DNA of 19,581 nucleotides from NBML01 sp029939535 (GTDB lineage Bacteria > Desulfobacterota > Desulfobacteria > Desulfobacterales > Desulfobacteraceae): positions 1 through 19,581 of the forward strand of contig JAOZST010000062.1 in the NCBI GenBank assembly GCA_029939535.1. The letters are read 5' to 3'. Positions 7,555 to 15,999 of this stretch are shown in pieces. Under the pieces are notes generated by a model. It searched no databases, was not told the origin of the DNA, and was given only the letters and a program-made list of their open reading frames with translations. The translations under genes were made by a program, and so were the position numbers. The first letter of the stretch is position 1. The number at the start of each line of letters is the position of its first letter.

Positions 7555-8739
7555 TTAAATAAGAGCCCTTTGCACCAGTTGAGTAATATCCATAACCTCA
7601 ATATTCATCTTATTTCTTCTGGCATAGGTGGTCATAGTGCGCACGCACTGCTGACAGGCCGTGACAACAGCCTGGGCTCCTGTCTCAAGCACCTCATCAA
7701 TTTTTGCCTTTGCAATGTCGGAAGAGAGTCCTGCATCAATCATCTCCAGGTTACCACCTCCACCGCAACATAAACTATTCTCACGAATGTGGGCAAGCTC
7801 CACAAGTTTAACTCCGGGAATTGAATATAAAATCTGCCTCGGTGCACTGTATTCTCCGCTTCCCCGACCCAGGTCACAGGGATCATGATAGGTGATAGTC
7901 ATGGGCAGGTTCTTAAAGGAAAGTCGTTTTGAGATCATTAATTCATTTATAAACTGCGTAACATGATAAATCTCAAATTCGTCTGGATAATGTTCTTGCC
8001 ACATCTGATAACAGGAAGGACAGGAAAAAATCACCTTTTGAGCTCCTTTTGCCTGAACTGCCTTGATATTGTGATCAATAAGCTCCTGAACACGGTCTCC
8101 CAGGCCTGCACCCAGCATGGGAAACCCGCAGCACCATTCTTCTTCCCCCAGCAGGGTGAAATCCACCCCTGCCCCATGGAGGATTTCCACCACCGCCATG
8201 GGAATGGTCTGGGCCATGGGGAAGTAGGATGAAACACAACCGGTAAAATAGACTAGCTCTGCCTGGTCTTTGATATAGCCGTGATCCGGTATAAGCGGCA
8301 TATCTTCCACCCATTCTGCACGCTCGTCGTTATCCTCATCAAAAACATTATGACTTTCAGCCACATTCCCGGCGATCATATCCACTTTTTGCGGATAAGC
8401 CTGACTATGAACCAGGTCCTGGCGCAGGGACAGCCACAGATCCTTCAGCCTGATACCGGACGGGCATACCTGTTGACACCTTCCGCAAAGAGTACATCGA
8501 AATACCGTATCACTGAATACTTTTAACTGGTCCCTGGTTGGTGGTTTTCTGTTGAAAAACTTTTGCAGAAAACCCGTGCGGGAACGTATGATCCTACGCA
8601 GTTCATTGATCCGATACAGGCCTGACAGCTTCCCATCTTCGGCAGCCAAAACCGCAGGGCACACATCCACGCAAAGTCTGCAGTCTGTACAGGCATCCAT
8701 TTGCAGAATTTCCATCATGCTGTAGTCTGTCCGGGCCAT
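7555..8739 (-). CDS. HdrD/GlpC-like iron-sulfur protein with two CCG domains (putative disulfide reductase subunit)
   Basis: A protein of 394 residues from the ATG at 8739, preceded by AAGAAGAG; a longer frame to 8805 lacks support. Two 4Fe-4S ferredoxin motifs lie at C17/C20/C23/C27 and C82/C85/C88/C92. Two complete CCG modules follow: C168, C203-C204, C240, C243; and C288, C324-C325, C362, C365. CCG modules form the noncubane clusters that reduce disulfides in heterodisulfide reductase HdrB/HdrD; relatives include DsrK, GlpC and the lactate oxidase LldE/LutA family. No flavin domain or transmembrane segment is seen, so it should be a cytoplasmic electron module that docks on a membrane partner, here probably the NarI-like cytochrome two genes upstream. 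The GcvH-like gene ends only 4 nt before it, suggesting that the lipoyl disulfide is its substrate (inference). Confidence 0.9.
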   Translation of the reverse strand: MARTDYSMMEILQMDACTDCRLCVDVCPAVLAAEDGKLSGLYRINELRRIIRSRTGFLQKFFNRKPPTRDQLKVFSDTVFRCTLCGRCQQVCPSGIRLKDLWLSLRQDLVHSQAYPQKVDMIAGNVAESHNVFDEDNDERAEWVEDMPLIPDHGYIKDQAELVYFTGCVSSYFPMAQTIPMAVVEILHGAGVDFTLLGEEEWCCGFPMLGAGLGDRVQELIDHNIKAVQAKGAQKVIFSCPSCYQMWQEHYPDEFEIYHVTQFINELMISKRLSFKNLPMTITYHDPCDLGRGSGEYSAPRQILYSIPGVKLVELAHIRENSLCCGGGGNLEMIDAGLSSDIAKAKIDEVLETGAQAVVTACQQCVRTMTTYARRNKMNIEVMDITQLVQRALI

Positions 8740-8743
8740 TTTT

Positions 8744-9166
8744 TTACTCTTCTTTATATTTTTCAATATCAGCCAGAAGCCATTTTTCAATTGCTTCAAT
8801 ACCATGGATCAGGTTTTCCATCTCACCCATGTCGGCAGGTTTGATCTTGTACATCCAGCCTTCCCCATAGCAATCCTGGTTGATAAGCCCGGGATCAGCT
8901 TCAAGGGCCTCATTCCCCTCTAGAACCTCACCATTGACCGGGGCATAAACCTTGCCCAGCCATTTGCCCGATTCAACCTGGGCAAACTTTTTTCCGAATT
9001 TAAGTTTTTTTCCGGCAAAGGGTATTTTCACATAAACTATATCACCGGCCATCTTTTGGGCAAAATCATCCATGCCCATAACCAATATATCTCCCTCTAT
9101 ACGAACCCAATAATGATTTTTTTCATAGTGTAAATTCTCAGGCATTTGATATCCATGCATTTCCAT
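8744..9166 (-). CDS. GcvH-like lipoyl carrier protein
   Basis: A protein of 140 residues with the glycine cleavage H-protein fold: HYWVRIEGDILVMGMDDFAQ, VESGKW with the expected lipoylated K68, then VYAPVNGEVLEGNEAL and the YGEGWMYKIKP end. The ATG at 9166 has AAAGGAG upstream. No glycine cleavage genes (gcvT, gcvP) are near, and the usual VESVKA surrounding the lysine is VESGKWLG. It sits between a respiratory-type cytochrome and a CCG disulfide-reductase-like protein. GcvH-like lipoyl-binding proteins (LbpA) are known to work with Hdr-like complexes in sulfur oxidisers, so I read this as an electron or acyl carrier rather than the glycine cleavage subunit. A conventional H protein remains possible. 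Confidence 0.88.
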   Translation of the reverse strand: MEMHGYQMPENLHYEKNHYWVRIEGDILVMGMDDFAQKMAGDIVYVKIPFAGKKLKFGKKFAQVESGKWLGKVYAPVNGEVLEGNEALEADPGLINQDCYGEGWMYKIKPADMGEMENLIHGIEAIEKWLLADIEKYKEE

Positions 9167-9196
9167 ATCCTTGCTCCTTTCATACTGGCAAACGGT

Positions 9197-10525
9197 TTAC
9201 TTTTTCTTTTTGAAAATAGTCCTGTACCCGGAAATGGGGTTGTGAATCACATTGACAATAAGAACCATGGGGGCGGTAAAAATATGAACCATACGCGTAA
9301 AGGGGATCAGGGCAATAAAAGTACCTGTCAGAATTGCATGGACATACCAGAATACGCCGTATATATCTGTTAACCCGGTCATTCCTTTAAACAGCAGACT
9401 AATACCATATCCCACAAATGCCCATCCAGAACCTACTGGCCATCCAGTCATGGCAATTCGCAGCCCCTCCAGAACAAAACCCGCCAGAACAACCAGGGCA
9501 ATTATTGCCGTCATCCCTGATCCCGGTTCAGGCAGTGAGACAAATTTTTCGTTCAATTCCTTTCTCTTAAAAACAATAACACTCAAAGACCCTGCAATAA
9601 TCATTACACCCGTTACATCAAAGCAAAAAGCACCCAGGGCATAATTTTTATCCAACATGGCAACGGATATAAATCCACCCGGCCAGAACATGGAAAATAA
9701 AACTGCTGTCAACCCAAAAGCCAGACGGAAAAGAAACGGGAAAAAAATCAGGGCATGGATAATCCAGCGGACTCTGGACTGCTGAAAAAGTCGTTTCAGG
9801 AAAAACACCTCCATAAAAACCTTTCCCAACAGCCTGAAAAAATCCTTTGAAAAAAGGATGCCAGGTTTGAATCCAGCACCTCCACCGTTTTTTCTACCCG
9901 ACCCGTGGGCTCCCCTGCCAATGGATCCAAAAAACCAGACAATACAAAGTCCGGCCGTGCCTGCTAAAAATACAAACAAGGAGACCATGGTGGTTTTGTC
10001 CCCCGCTGAAAAAGTCGCAACATGACAGGGCATGCACAGGACACTTTTGGCTGGAAGTATCATGGAAGATGCACCCAGTGCATTCCCCTGGAAATGGCAG
10101 TCTTTGCATTGTTCCTTTGTTCTGGGATATATTGCCTGATGGGGTGTCAATTCCATATTCGCTCGAAACATACCGTTGAAAATAATTTTCCCGGATTCAG
10201 GATCTATCCCCGGGATTCCCCCTTTCACATGACAGGCTTTGCAGGTAACCCGGCTATGAGCATCATGAAGAATCTTTTCACCATGGGGGGCATGACATTG
10301 ACTGCAGTCAACAAGGGCAAAGTCAATCTGTTCATGGTCTTCCTTTTCTGCCTGACCATGGCATTCCAGGCACAAAATGCTTCCGTGGACAGATACTGCA
10401 TGGTCTTCTGCCATTTCTTCATGGCATTCCATACATAGTTCTGAGGTATAGCCATCCATTACAAATACTGATAAAAAAAGAATACCCAGGACAATGGTTA
10501 TTATTCCTGTAACAGATTTCACCAT
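9197..10525 (-). CDS. Membrane cytochrome: hexahaem cytochrome c domain fused to NarI/HdrE-like cytochrome b
   Basis: A protein of 442 residues from the ATG at 10525; an in-frame ATG at 10594 lies deep inside lipB and lacks a ribosome site. An N-terminal membrane anchor (about 4-23) is followed by six CXXCH haem motifs at 31-35, 52-56, 74-78, 95-99, 140-144 and 164-168, as in NapC/NrfH-like and related periplasmic domains. A membrane span at about 179-203 and a cytoplasmic linker lead to a NarI-like membrane domain (about 250-430) with candidate haem b histidines H257, H396 and H414. It could pass electrons between the cytoplasmic CCG protein, the quinone pool and periplasmic cytochromes. It overlaps lipB by 7 nt and precedes the GcvH-like gene by 30 nt. 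A six-haem c plus NarI fusion is not a standard Hdr, Dsr or Hmc subunit that I recognise. Confidence 0.88.
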   Translation of the reverse strand: MVKSVTGIITIVLGILFLSVFVMDGYTSELCMECHEEMAEDHAVSVHGSILCLECHGQAEKEDHEQIDFALVDCSQCHAPHGEKILHDAHSRVTCKACHVKGGIPGIDPESGKIIFNGMFRANMELTPHQAIYPRTKEQCKDCHFQGNALGASSMILPAKSVLCMPCHVATFSAGDKTTMVSLFVFLAGTAGLCIVWFFGSIGRGAHGSGRKNGGGAGFKPGILFSKDFFRLLGKVFMEVFFLKRLFQQSRVRWIIHALIFFPFLFRLAFGLTAVLFSMFWPGGFISVAMLDKNYALGAFCFDVTGVMIIAGSLSVIVFKRKELNEKFVSLPEPGSGMTAIIALVVLAGFVLEGLRIAMTGWPVGSGWAFVGYGISLLFKGMTGLTDIYGVFWYVHAILTGTFIALIPFTRMVHIFTAPMVLIVNVIHNPISGYRTIFKKKK

Positions 10526-11262
10526 CTGGTATCCATCCTCAATGAATTTCGCGATTCCCGTACCCAGACGAAATTTTTTATAGTCTTCTCCCATTGAGAG
10601 AATTCAGACAACGGAATATCATACCCGAATCGCTTACAGAATTTTACGAGAAAACATTTCTTAACCGCTTCCAGGTCCACGGGACAACCCAGTTCTTTTT
10701 CCATGGAAGTCATGACCTCCTGGGAGTGACCGCAGGGAATGATCCATTGAAACGGATTCAAGTCCATGGCAACATTCAAAGCCACACCATGGGAGGTGAT
10801 CCCTTTTTTAACGGCAATCCCAATACTGGTAATTTTTTTTCCTGCCACCCAGATACCGGGCTGATCATCCTTGAACATTGGCTTAAGACCATATTCCATC
10901 AACACATCGGCTACAGCCTTTAACAAAGTCTGAACATACCAGTGAAGATCTATTTCACAAAATTTAATTATGGGGTATGCAACCATTTGGCCAGGACCAT
11001 GATAAGTTGCCCTGCCACCACGGTTTGTTTCAAATAAAGACAGGCCCATATTGTATAAACCAGCCTCAGAGATGCGAAGATCACCATGATCACCACTGCG
11101 GCCAATGGTTATCACCGGTGGATGCTCCACTAGAATCAATTGGTCAATACCCTTTGTGAGCAGGCGCTCCTTAATAAATTGCTTTTGAAGATCATGGGCC
11201 ACACCATAATCTATCCGGCCCAAATCCTTCAGTTCTAAGGTTTTTCCTTTTTCTAACTTCAT
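10519..11262 (-). CDS. lipB: Octanoyl-[acyl carrier protein]:protein octanoyltransferase
   Basis: LipB moves octanoate from acyl carrier protein to the lipoyl-domain lysine, the first step of lipoyl assembly. Present are VEHPPVITIGRSG, TNRGGRATYHGPGQMVAYPI, and the catalytic pair K143 (GKKITSIG) and C177 (IIPCG). I chose the ATG at 11262 (247 residues, 11 nt after the E3 stop) because homologues begin close to the LELKDLGRIDYG segment. The ribosome site there is weak, and a GTG at 11301 overlapping the E3 gene is the alternative. LipA, its usual partner, is absent; the two radical SAM genes at the operon end probably replace it. Its position directly after the E3 gene and before the cytochrome links lipoyl synthesis to both the dehydrogenase and redox modules. 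Confidence 0.94.
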   Translation of the reverse strand: MKLEKGKTLELKDLGRIDYGVAHDLQKQFIKERLLTKGIDQLILVEHPPVITIGRSGDHGDLRISEAGLYNMGLSLFETNRGGRATYHGPGQMVAYPIIKFCEIDLHWYVQTLLKAVADVLMEYGLKPMFKDDQPGIWVAGKKITSIGIAVKKGITSHGVALNVAMDLNPFQWIIPCGHSQEVMTSMEKELGCPVDLEAVKKCFLVKFCKRFGYDIPLSEFSQWEKTIKNFVWVRESRNSLRMDTRW

Positions 11263-11273
11263 CAAATCTGTCA

Positions 11274-12644
11274 CTAACGTTTTGGTAAATACAGGGCCCA
11301 CCCCTGGGCATCCCTGGCAGCATCCACTACATTTTCTGAAAATGTCGGGTGTACCCGGATGCCGGCTGCCAGTTCGGCAATAGTATACTCAAACTGCATG
11401 GCCACCACGGCTTCACCGATCAATTCATTGGCATTTGGCCCCACGATGTGGACACCGAGGATCTTTCCATATTGGTCATCTGAAATCACCTTGACCGAAC
11501 CTTTAATCTCATTTACCGCCATTGCAAGTCCATTAATACTATAGGGGAATTCTCCCACACTAATGTCCAGATCCTGGTCTTCCGCCTCCTCTTCGGTCAG
11601 CCCCACGGAAGCCACTTCCGGAAAGCTCCAGATGCCTCTTGGAACCAGATTAAAAGGAAATGGGTTGGACTGGCCCATAACATTTTCAGCGGCTTTAACA
11701 GCCATTGCAGAAGCCGCATGGCTCTGCATGGTGCGGCCAACAACATCGCCAATGGCATAAATCCCCCGGGCAGATGTCTGTAAGTATTTGTCGATCTGAA
11801 CACTTTTGTCCCCATCAAGAAGTACACCGGCATTTTCAAGCCCAAGACCTGTGGTGTTTGGTATTCTGGGAGCACAAAGCACTTTTTCCACTTTCAGGAT
11901 GGCATCTTTTGATCCAGACAGATGACAGACAAATTCATTGTTCTCAGGCTCTACAGATTCCAGGGTTTGACCAAGAAACAATGTTATGCCTTCCTCCCTT
12001 AGCACCTGGGCCATCCGCTGGCTTGAATCCTGATCCTCCTGGATCAAAATTCTGGAATTTTCCGTTGCAAGAGACACCTTGCTTCCAAAACGACAAAAAA
12101 TCGTTGCCATTTCAACTTCCACTGGACCTGCGCCATAAATCAAAACAGATTGGGGAATTTCCTGTAGATCAAAGGCCTGATCTGTAGTAAGCAAAGCATT
12201 TTCCAATCCCGGAATATCCGGGATGTCCAGGCGGCTGCCAGTGGCAATGATATATTTTTCAGCCTGATAAACAATACCATTTACATCCAGTTCTCCGGGG
12301 CTCTTAAAAACGCCTCTGCCTTTGATCACTTCCACACCGTAATTTCCCAAAAGGGATTCCATACCCATGCGGATATCGCTGCTGACTCCATTTTTACGCT
12401 CTACAATGGTTTGGAAATCAATATCCTCAACTTTAGCTGTGATGCCGAAATCAGCGGCCCCTTGTATCCTTCTAAGGCTGTCAGCGGCCTGGAGCCATAC
12501 TTTGATAGGAATACACCCCCGGTTGACACAGATCCCACCCAGGGTATCCTCCTCTACCAAAGCCACCCTTGCCTCCAATTGTGCAGATCTGATGGCTGCT
12601 GCATATCCTCCGGGACCGCCACCGATGATGATTACCTTGTACAT
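11274..12644 (-). CDS. lpdA: Dihydrolipoamide dehydrogenase (E3)
   Basis: A 456-residue FAD disulfide oxidoreductase that re-oxidises dihydrolipoyl groups of E2 and passes the electrons to NAD+. It shows an N-terminal GGGPGG FAD motif, the redox-active disulfide CVNRGC (C39, C44), a central NAD-binding region around IYGAGPVEVEMA, an AIGDV FAD motif, and the C-terminal active-site HPTFSE (H432, E437). The segment around the disulfide reads GGICVNRGCIPIK where GGTC...CIPSK or CIPTK is usual, a mild oddity. The ATG at 12644 has GAGG upstream. It lies 36 nt after E2 and 11 nt before lipB. Confidence 0.95.
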   Translation of the reverse strand: MYKVIIIGGGPGGYAAAIRSAQLEARVALVEEDTLGGICVNRGCIPIKVWLQAADSLRRIQGAADFGITAKVEDIDFQTIVERKNGVSSDIRMGMESLLGNYGVEVIKGRGVFKSPGELDVNGIVYQAEKYIIATGSRLDIPDIPGLENALLTTDQAFDLQEIPQSVLIYGAGPVEVEMATIFCRFGSKVSLATENSRILIQEDQDSSQRMAQVLREEGITLFLGQTLESVEPENNEFVCHLSGSKDAILKVEKVLCAPRIPNTTGLGLENAGVLLDGDKSVQIDKYLQTSARGIYAIGDVVGRTMQSHAASAMAVKAAENVMGQSNPFPFNLVPRGIWSFPEVASVGLTEEEAEDQDLDISVGEFPYSINGLAMAVNEIKGSVKVISDDQYGKILGVHIVGPNANELIGEAVVAMQFEYTIAELAAGIRVHPTFSENVVDAARDAQGWALYLPKR

Positions 12645-12680
12645 AAATTACCTCGCTCCCATTAAATTTCTATTCATTTG

Positions 12681-13937
12681 TTACAACATCAAAAGAGGTT
12701 CTTCGATCATCCGGGTCAAGGTCTTCAGGAACATGGCCCCAGGCGCACCATCAATAATGCGGTGATCAAAGGTCAGGCTCAGGGAAATACGCGGGTCCAC
12801 TATTACCTCACTATTTTTGACATAAGGCTTTTCCACGATCCTGCCCAGCCCCAGGATAGCGCTTTCCGGATAGTTAACAATGGGAGTAAAATGATCGACC
12901 CCCCAGGCACCCAGATTGCTTATGGTAAACGTACCGTTTTGAAGATCGTCCAGCAGCAGGGTTTTATTCTTTGCCTTATCCGCCAATTGGCTCAATTCAC
13001 CTGCTATTGAAATGATAGATTTTGTATCAGCACTGCGAATCTTGGGAACTATCAGTCCCTGGCCCAGATCCATGGCCACCCCGATGTGAATCTGCTTCCA
13101 GACCTTAATCACCTCTCCATCCATTGATGCATTAATATTTGGATGCTGACGTAAGGCCATTGCTACAGCTTTGACTATTATGGCGTTGTAAGAAACCTTT
13201 ACTTCGTCTGAATCAATAATTTTATTGACCTTTTTCCGAAAATTCTGCATCCCACTGGCAGATGCATCGGTTTGAAGAGTCAACTGTGCCTGGGTGCTCA
13301 CACTCAGATGCATATTTCTGGCAATGACTTTCCGGACTCCTTGAATGGGAATTTCATCGGCCAGGGTCAGGTCCAGATTTGATTCAAAATCCTCCTGGAC
13401 CTGGTCAGCCTTTTGGGGTTCCGTTTTCGGAGGGGCTGCCAATGCCTGAAGAATATCTGCTTCAACAATCCTTCCACCAGGTCCGGAGCCAGGAATCTCT
13501 GCCAGATCCAGGCCATGCTCTCCGGCCATTCGCCGGGCCAATGGCGAAGAGATAATTCGTTCTCCCGGTTTTAGTTTCAAAGCACCAGGGGTTCCCGGGG
13601 TTGTTTTTTCCCCTTTTTCTTCTGAACTTTTATCTTCCAAATGTTCGGCCAGGGTTCCAGCTTCTGCAGGATTCTCTTTCTGCAATTGTTCCAATTCTTT
13701 CTCATCTGCAGCCACATACCCAATGACCTGGGCAACCAGAACCGTGGTACCTTCAGCAACAACTGGATTGACAAGCCCATTGGAGGGAGCCACAATTTCA
13801 AAAGACACTTTATCAGTTTCTATAAGTGCCACGGTCTGTTCGGCTGCAACCGTCTGACCCGCTTGGAAAAACCACTTTACAAGCCTTGCTTCTTTCATGG
13901 TCAGTCCGAGTTTGGGGATGGTGATTTCTATGGCCAT
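12681..13937 (-). CDS. 2-oxoacid dehydrogenase E2, dihydrolipoamide acyltransferase
   Basis: A 418-residue E2 with one N-terminal lipoyl domain (residues 1-75; lipoylated K43 in ETDKVSFEI), an acidic linker, an E3/E1-binding domain (about 125-165, ISSPLARRMAGEHG to GRIVEADIL) and a C-terminal catalytic acyltransferase domain with the DHRIID active site (H392, D396). It carries acyl groups from E1 to CoA. The single lipoyl domain and length resemble acetoin- and branched-chain-type E2 proteins more than multi-lipoyl pyruvate E2. The ATG at 13937 has AGGAG upstream and lies 14 nt after E1beta. Substrate specificity cannot be read from the sequence. Confidence 0.94.
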   Translation of the reverse strand: MAIEITIPKLGLTMKEARLVKWFFQAGQTVAAEQTVALIETDKVSFEIVAPSNGLVNPVVAEGTTVLVAQVIGYVAADEKELEQLQKENPAEAGTLAEHLEDKSSEEKGEKTTPGTPGALKLKPGERIISSPLARRMAGEHGLDLAEIPGSGPGGRIVEADILQALAAPPKTEPQKADQVQEDFESNLDLTLADEIPIQGVRKVIARNMHLSVSTQAQLTLQTDASASGMQNFRKKVNKIIDSDEVKVSYNAIIVKAVAMALRQHPNINASMDGEVIKVWKQIHIGVAMDLGQGLIVPKIRSADTKSIISIAGELSQLADKAKNKTLLLDDLQNGTFTISNLGAWGVDHFTPIVNYPESAILGLGRIVEKPYVKNSEVIVDPRISLSLTFDHRIIDGAPGAMFLKTLTRMIEEPLLML

Positions 13938-13951
13938 GCGTACTCCTAAAT

Positions 13952-14932
13952 TTATTTATAAGTTACTGCTCGAACGGCTGCTACCACGTCGGATACCTTT
14001 GGGAGACAATAATCTTCCAAACCCGGCGAAAATGGAATCGGGACATCCCTGGCTGCTACTCGTTTTATGGGTGCATCCAGATAATCGAACAACTCGTCCT
14101 GTATTATAGCAGATAGTTCCCCTCCATATCCGCCTGTCAGGCAGGCTTCGTGTACTATAACAACCCTATGGGTTTTTCGAATTGATTGGGCCACAGTTTC
14201 CATATCAAGGGGGCTAAGAGTTCTCAAATCAACAATCTCGCTTTCGATATTCAGATCAACCAATACCTGGGCAGCCTCTTTGCAAAGATAATAACTGGAC
14301 CCATAACACAAAAGGGTGACATCATTACCTTCCCGTTTGACAGCAGCCTGCCCCAAAGGGATAAGATAAGGTTCTTCAGGTACTGGACCCTGCCGTGCAA
14401 ATAGCTGTTTGTGCTGAAAAAACATAACGGGATCATCGTCCCGGACAGCAGATTTAATCAATCCTTTTACATCTGCCGGTTCACTGGGAACCACCACTTT
14501 CAAACCAGGTGTGTGTACGAACCAGGCTTCCAGGGACTGAGAATGCTGGGCTGCCGCCCTTAATCCTGCACCATCAGGACACCATAACACCATTGGCACT
14601 TTCACCTGTCCACCGGACATATAACGAATTTTAGCGGTCTGGTTACAGATTTCATCCATACAACAGGTAACAAAATCGGAAAAATGCATATCAACTATGG
14701 GCCGCATACCGGTTAAGGCAGAACCTATACCCACTCCGGCAATGGCAGATTCACTGATAGGCGCATCAATGATTCTGCCGGGAAACTCTGTTGGAAGCCC
14801 CTTAAACTGCCCAAAAATACCTTCATGGGAGACCAGGTCTTCCCCAATGATAAACACACTTTCATCTCTGGCCATTTCTTCATGGAGAGCCTCGGCAAGT
14901 GCTGCAGAAGTGCTTATTATTCTTTCACTCAT
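13952..14932 (-). CDS. 2-oxoacid/acetoin dehydrogenase E1 component, beta subunit
   Basis: A 326-residue transketolase-like beta subunit. It shows the IIDAPISESAIAG block, with E61 expected to contact the TPP aminopyrimidine, then DFVTCCMDEICNQTAKIRYM, and a C-terminal transketolase domain (VVIVHEACLTGGYGGEL). Together with E1alpha it decarboxylates a 2-oxoacid (or cleaves acetoin) and loads the product on the E2 lipoyl group. Its start overlaps the E1alpha stop by 4 nt (ATGA), giving translational coupling. It resembles acetoin dehydrogenase AcoB and pyruvate E1beta about equally to my eye, so I give no symbol. Confidence 0.94.
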   Translation of the reverse strand: MSERIISTSAALAEALHEEMARDESVFIIGEDLVSHEGIFGQFKGLPTEFPGRIIDAPISESAIAGVGIGSALTGMRPIVDMHFSDFVTCCMDEICNQTAKIRYMSGGQVKVPMVLWCPDGAGLRAAAQHSQSLEAWFVHTPGLKVVVPSEPADVKGLIKSAVRDDDPVMFFQHKQLFARQGPVPEEPYLIPLGQAAVKREGNDVTLLCYGSSYYLCKEAAQVLVDLNIESEIVDLRTLSPLDMETVAQSIRKTHRVVIVHEACLTGGYGGELSAIIQDELFDYLDAPIKRVAARDVPIPFSPGLEDYCLPKVSDVVAAVRAVTYK

Positions 14933-15918
14933 GATGGAGAGCCTCCTTTATATGAGTTTGCGAAGAGATCTTCCAATGCCTCTTTTGGTTCTGGAAATGG
15001 GCTATCCTTGGCAAAGGCGACGGCATCCCCAAGCTCTGCTTCCACATCCTTCCGGATTTTATCAAGGCTGCTTTTGTCTGATTTCTTATTTTTAATCAAA
15101 TATTTAGAAAACAAATCTATGGGATCATTTTTCTTCTGCCATTTACCAACTTCTGCTTTGGTTCGATATTTTTGTGGATCACCTTCAAAATGGCCACGAA
15201 TACGATAGGTTTTATTTTCAATAAAGGTAGGTCCTTCTCCTTTCCGCGCACGGTCAATTGCTTCCATGGCTGCATTCCTGACTGCAAGCAAATCGTTGCC
15301 GTCAACTAAAACCCCCGGCATATTGTAACCTGCTGCCCGGATGCTGAGATCCTGCACAGATCCGGTAGAGGTTTGGGGTGTGGTTGAAGCCCATTGGTTG
15401 TTTTCGACTACAAATATAATCGGCAGTTTCCATACAGAAGCCATATTCATCACCTCGTGAACCGGTCCGCGATTGGAGGCACCGTCACCAAAAAAACATA
15501 CTGCAACCTGGTCTGTTTTCCGCATTTTTATGGAAAATCCAGCACCAGCCGTTATGGGTAATCCCCCTGCCACAACCCCATTTGCACCCAAAATTCCTAT
15601 AGAAAAATCAGCTATGTGCATGGACCCGCCCTTGCCTTTGCAAAAACCAGTTTTTTTCCCCAGCAATTCAGCTACCATCTTCTTTAGATCAGCTCCTTTG
15701 GCAATCATATGGCCATGACCGCGATGGGTAGTGGTCACATAATCATCCGGCCGAAGACAGGAACAAACACCCACACTGCTTGCTTCCTGACCAATGGATA
15801 AATGAATAAACCCCGGTATTTCTCCGGCTGCAAAATATTCCTGGGCCATGGTCTCGAACTGGCGAATGGTGACCATACACTGGAAAAGCTCCAACAATTT
15901 TCTGGCATCTTCAGCCAT
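14929..15918 (-). CDS. 2-oxoacid/acetoin dehydrogenase E1 component, alpha subunit
   Basis: A 329-residue TPP-binding subunit. It shows the IHLSIGQEA segment, THRGHGH, KGKGGSMHIAD, and the TPP motif from GDG (144-146) to NN (173-174). The GDGASNRGPVHE stretch has arginine where glutamine is common. The ATG at 15918 follows a strong GAGGAGGAAGG site about 80 nt after dctM. Similarity is strongest to AcoA-like E1 proteins and bacterial pyruvate E1alpha. Context with a TRAP carboxylate transporter favours an imported 2-oxoacid, or a precursor of one, over acetoin, which is neutral and would not normally need TRAP uptake (inference). Confidence 0.94.
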   Translation of the reverse strand: MAEDARKLLELFQCMVTIRQFETMAQEYFAAGEIPGFIHLSIGQEASSVGVCSCLRPDDYVTTTHRGHGHMIAKGADLKKMVAELLGKKTGFCKGKGGSMHIADFSIGILGANGVVAGGLPITAGAGFSIKMRKTDQVAVCFFGDGASNRGPVHEVMNMASVWKLPIIFVVENNQWASTTPQTSTGSVQDLSIRAAGYNMPGVLVDGNDLLAVRNAAMEAIDRARKGEGPTFIENKTYRIRGHFEGDPQKYRTKAEVGKWQKKNDPIDLFSKYLIKNKKSDKSSLDKIRKDVEAELGDAVAFAKDSPFPEPKEALEDLFANSYKGGSPS

Positions 15919-15999
15919 GCCTTCCTCCTCTTTTTTTTTGATAAACTCCTGGCTTTTAAATTTGTTCTCTTTGTTTATGACCTGGCAGGTCCATCTGCA

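Noticed and set aside
7555..8739. CCG protein as GlpC of anaerobic glycerol-3-phosphate dehydrogenase or as a lactate oxidase subunit
   Set aside because: No GlpA/GlpB or FAD-binding lactate oxidase gene accompanies it, and the adjacent lipoyl carrier and cytochrome point to another role; it cannot be excluded for the protein alone.
8744..9166. GcvH-like gene as evidence of a glycine cleavage system
   Set aside because: No gcvT, gcvP or serine hydroxymethyltransferase gene is nearby; the neighbours are redox and lipoate genes.
11705..12187. Open frame of 160 codons on the plus strand inside the E3 gene
   Set aside because: Antisense shadow of a clear dihydrolipoamide dehydrogenase; low-complexity translation with no motif.
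14929..15918. E1 genes as a definite acetoin dehydrogenase
   Set aside because: The sequence is AcoA-like, but no aco regulator or acetoin synthesis genes are present, and a carboxylate TRAP transporter is the upstream partner.
15979..15991. Dyad GACCTG-G-CAGGTC between dctM and E1alpha as a separate promoter operator
   Set aside because: No -35/-10 pair lies near it, the loop is too short for a hairpin, and the gap of about 80 nt is compatible with a continuous operon.
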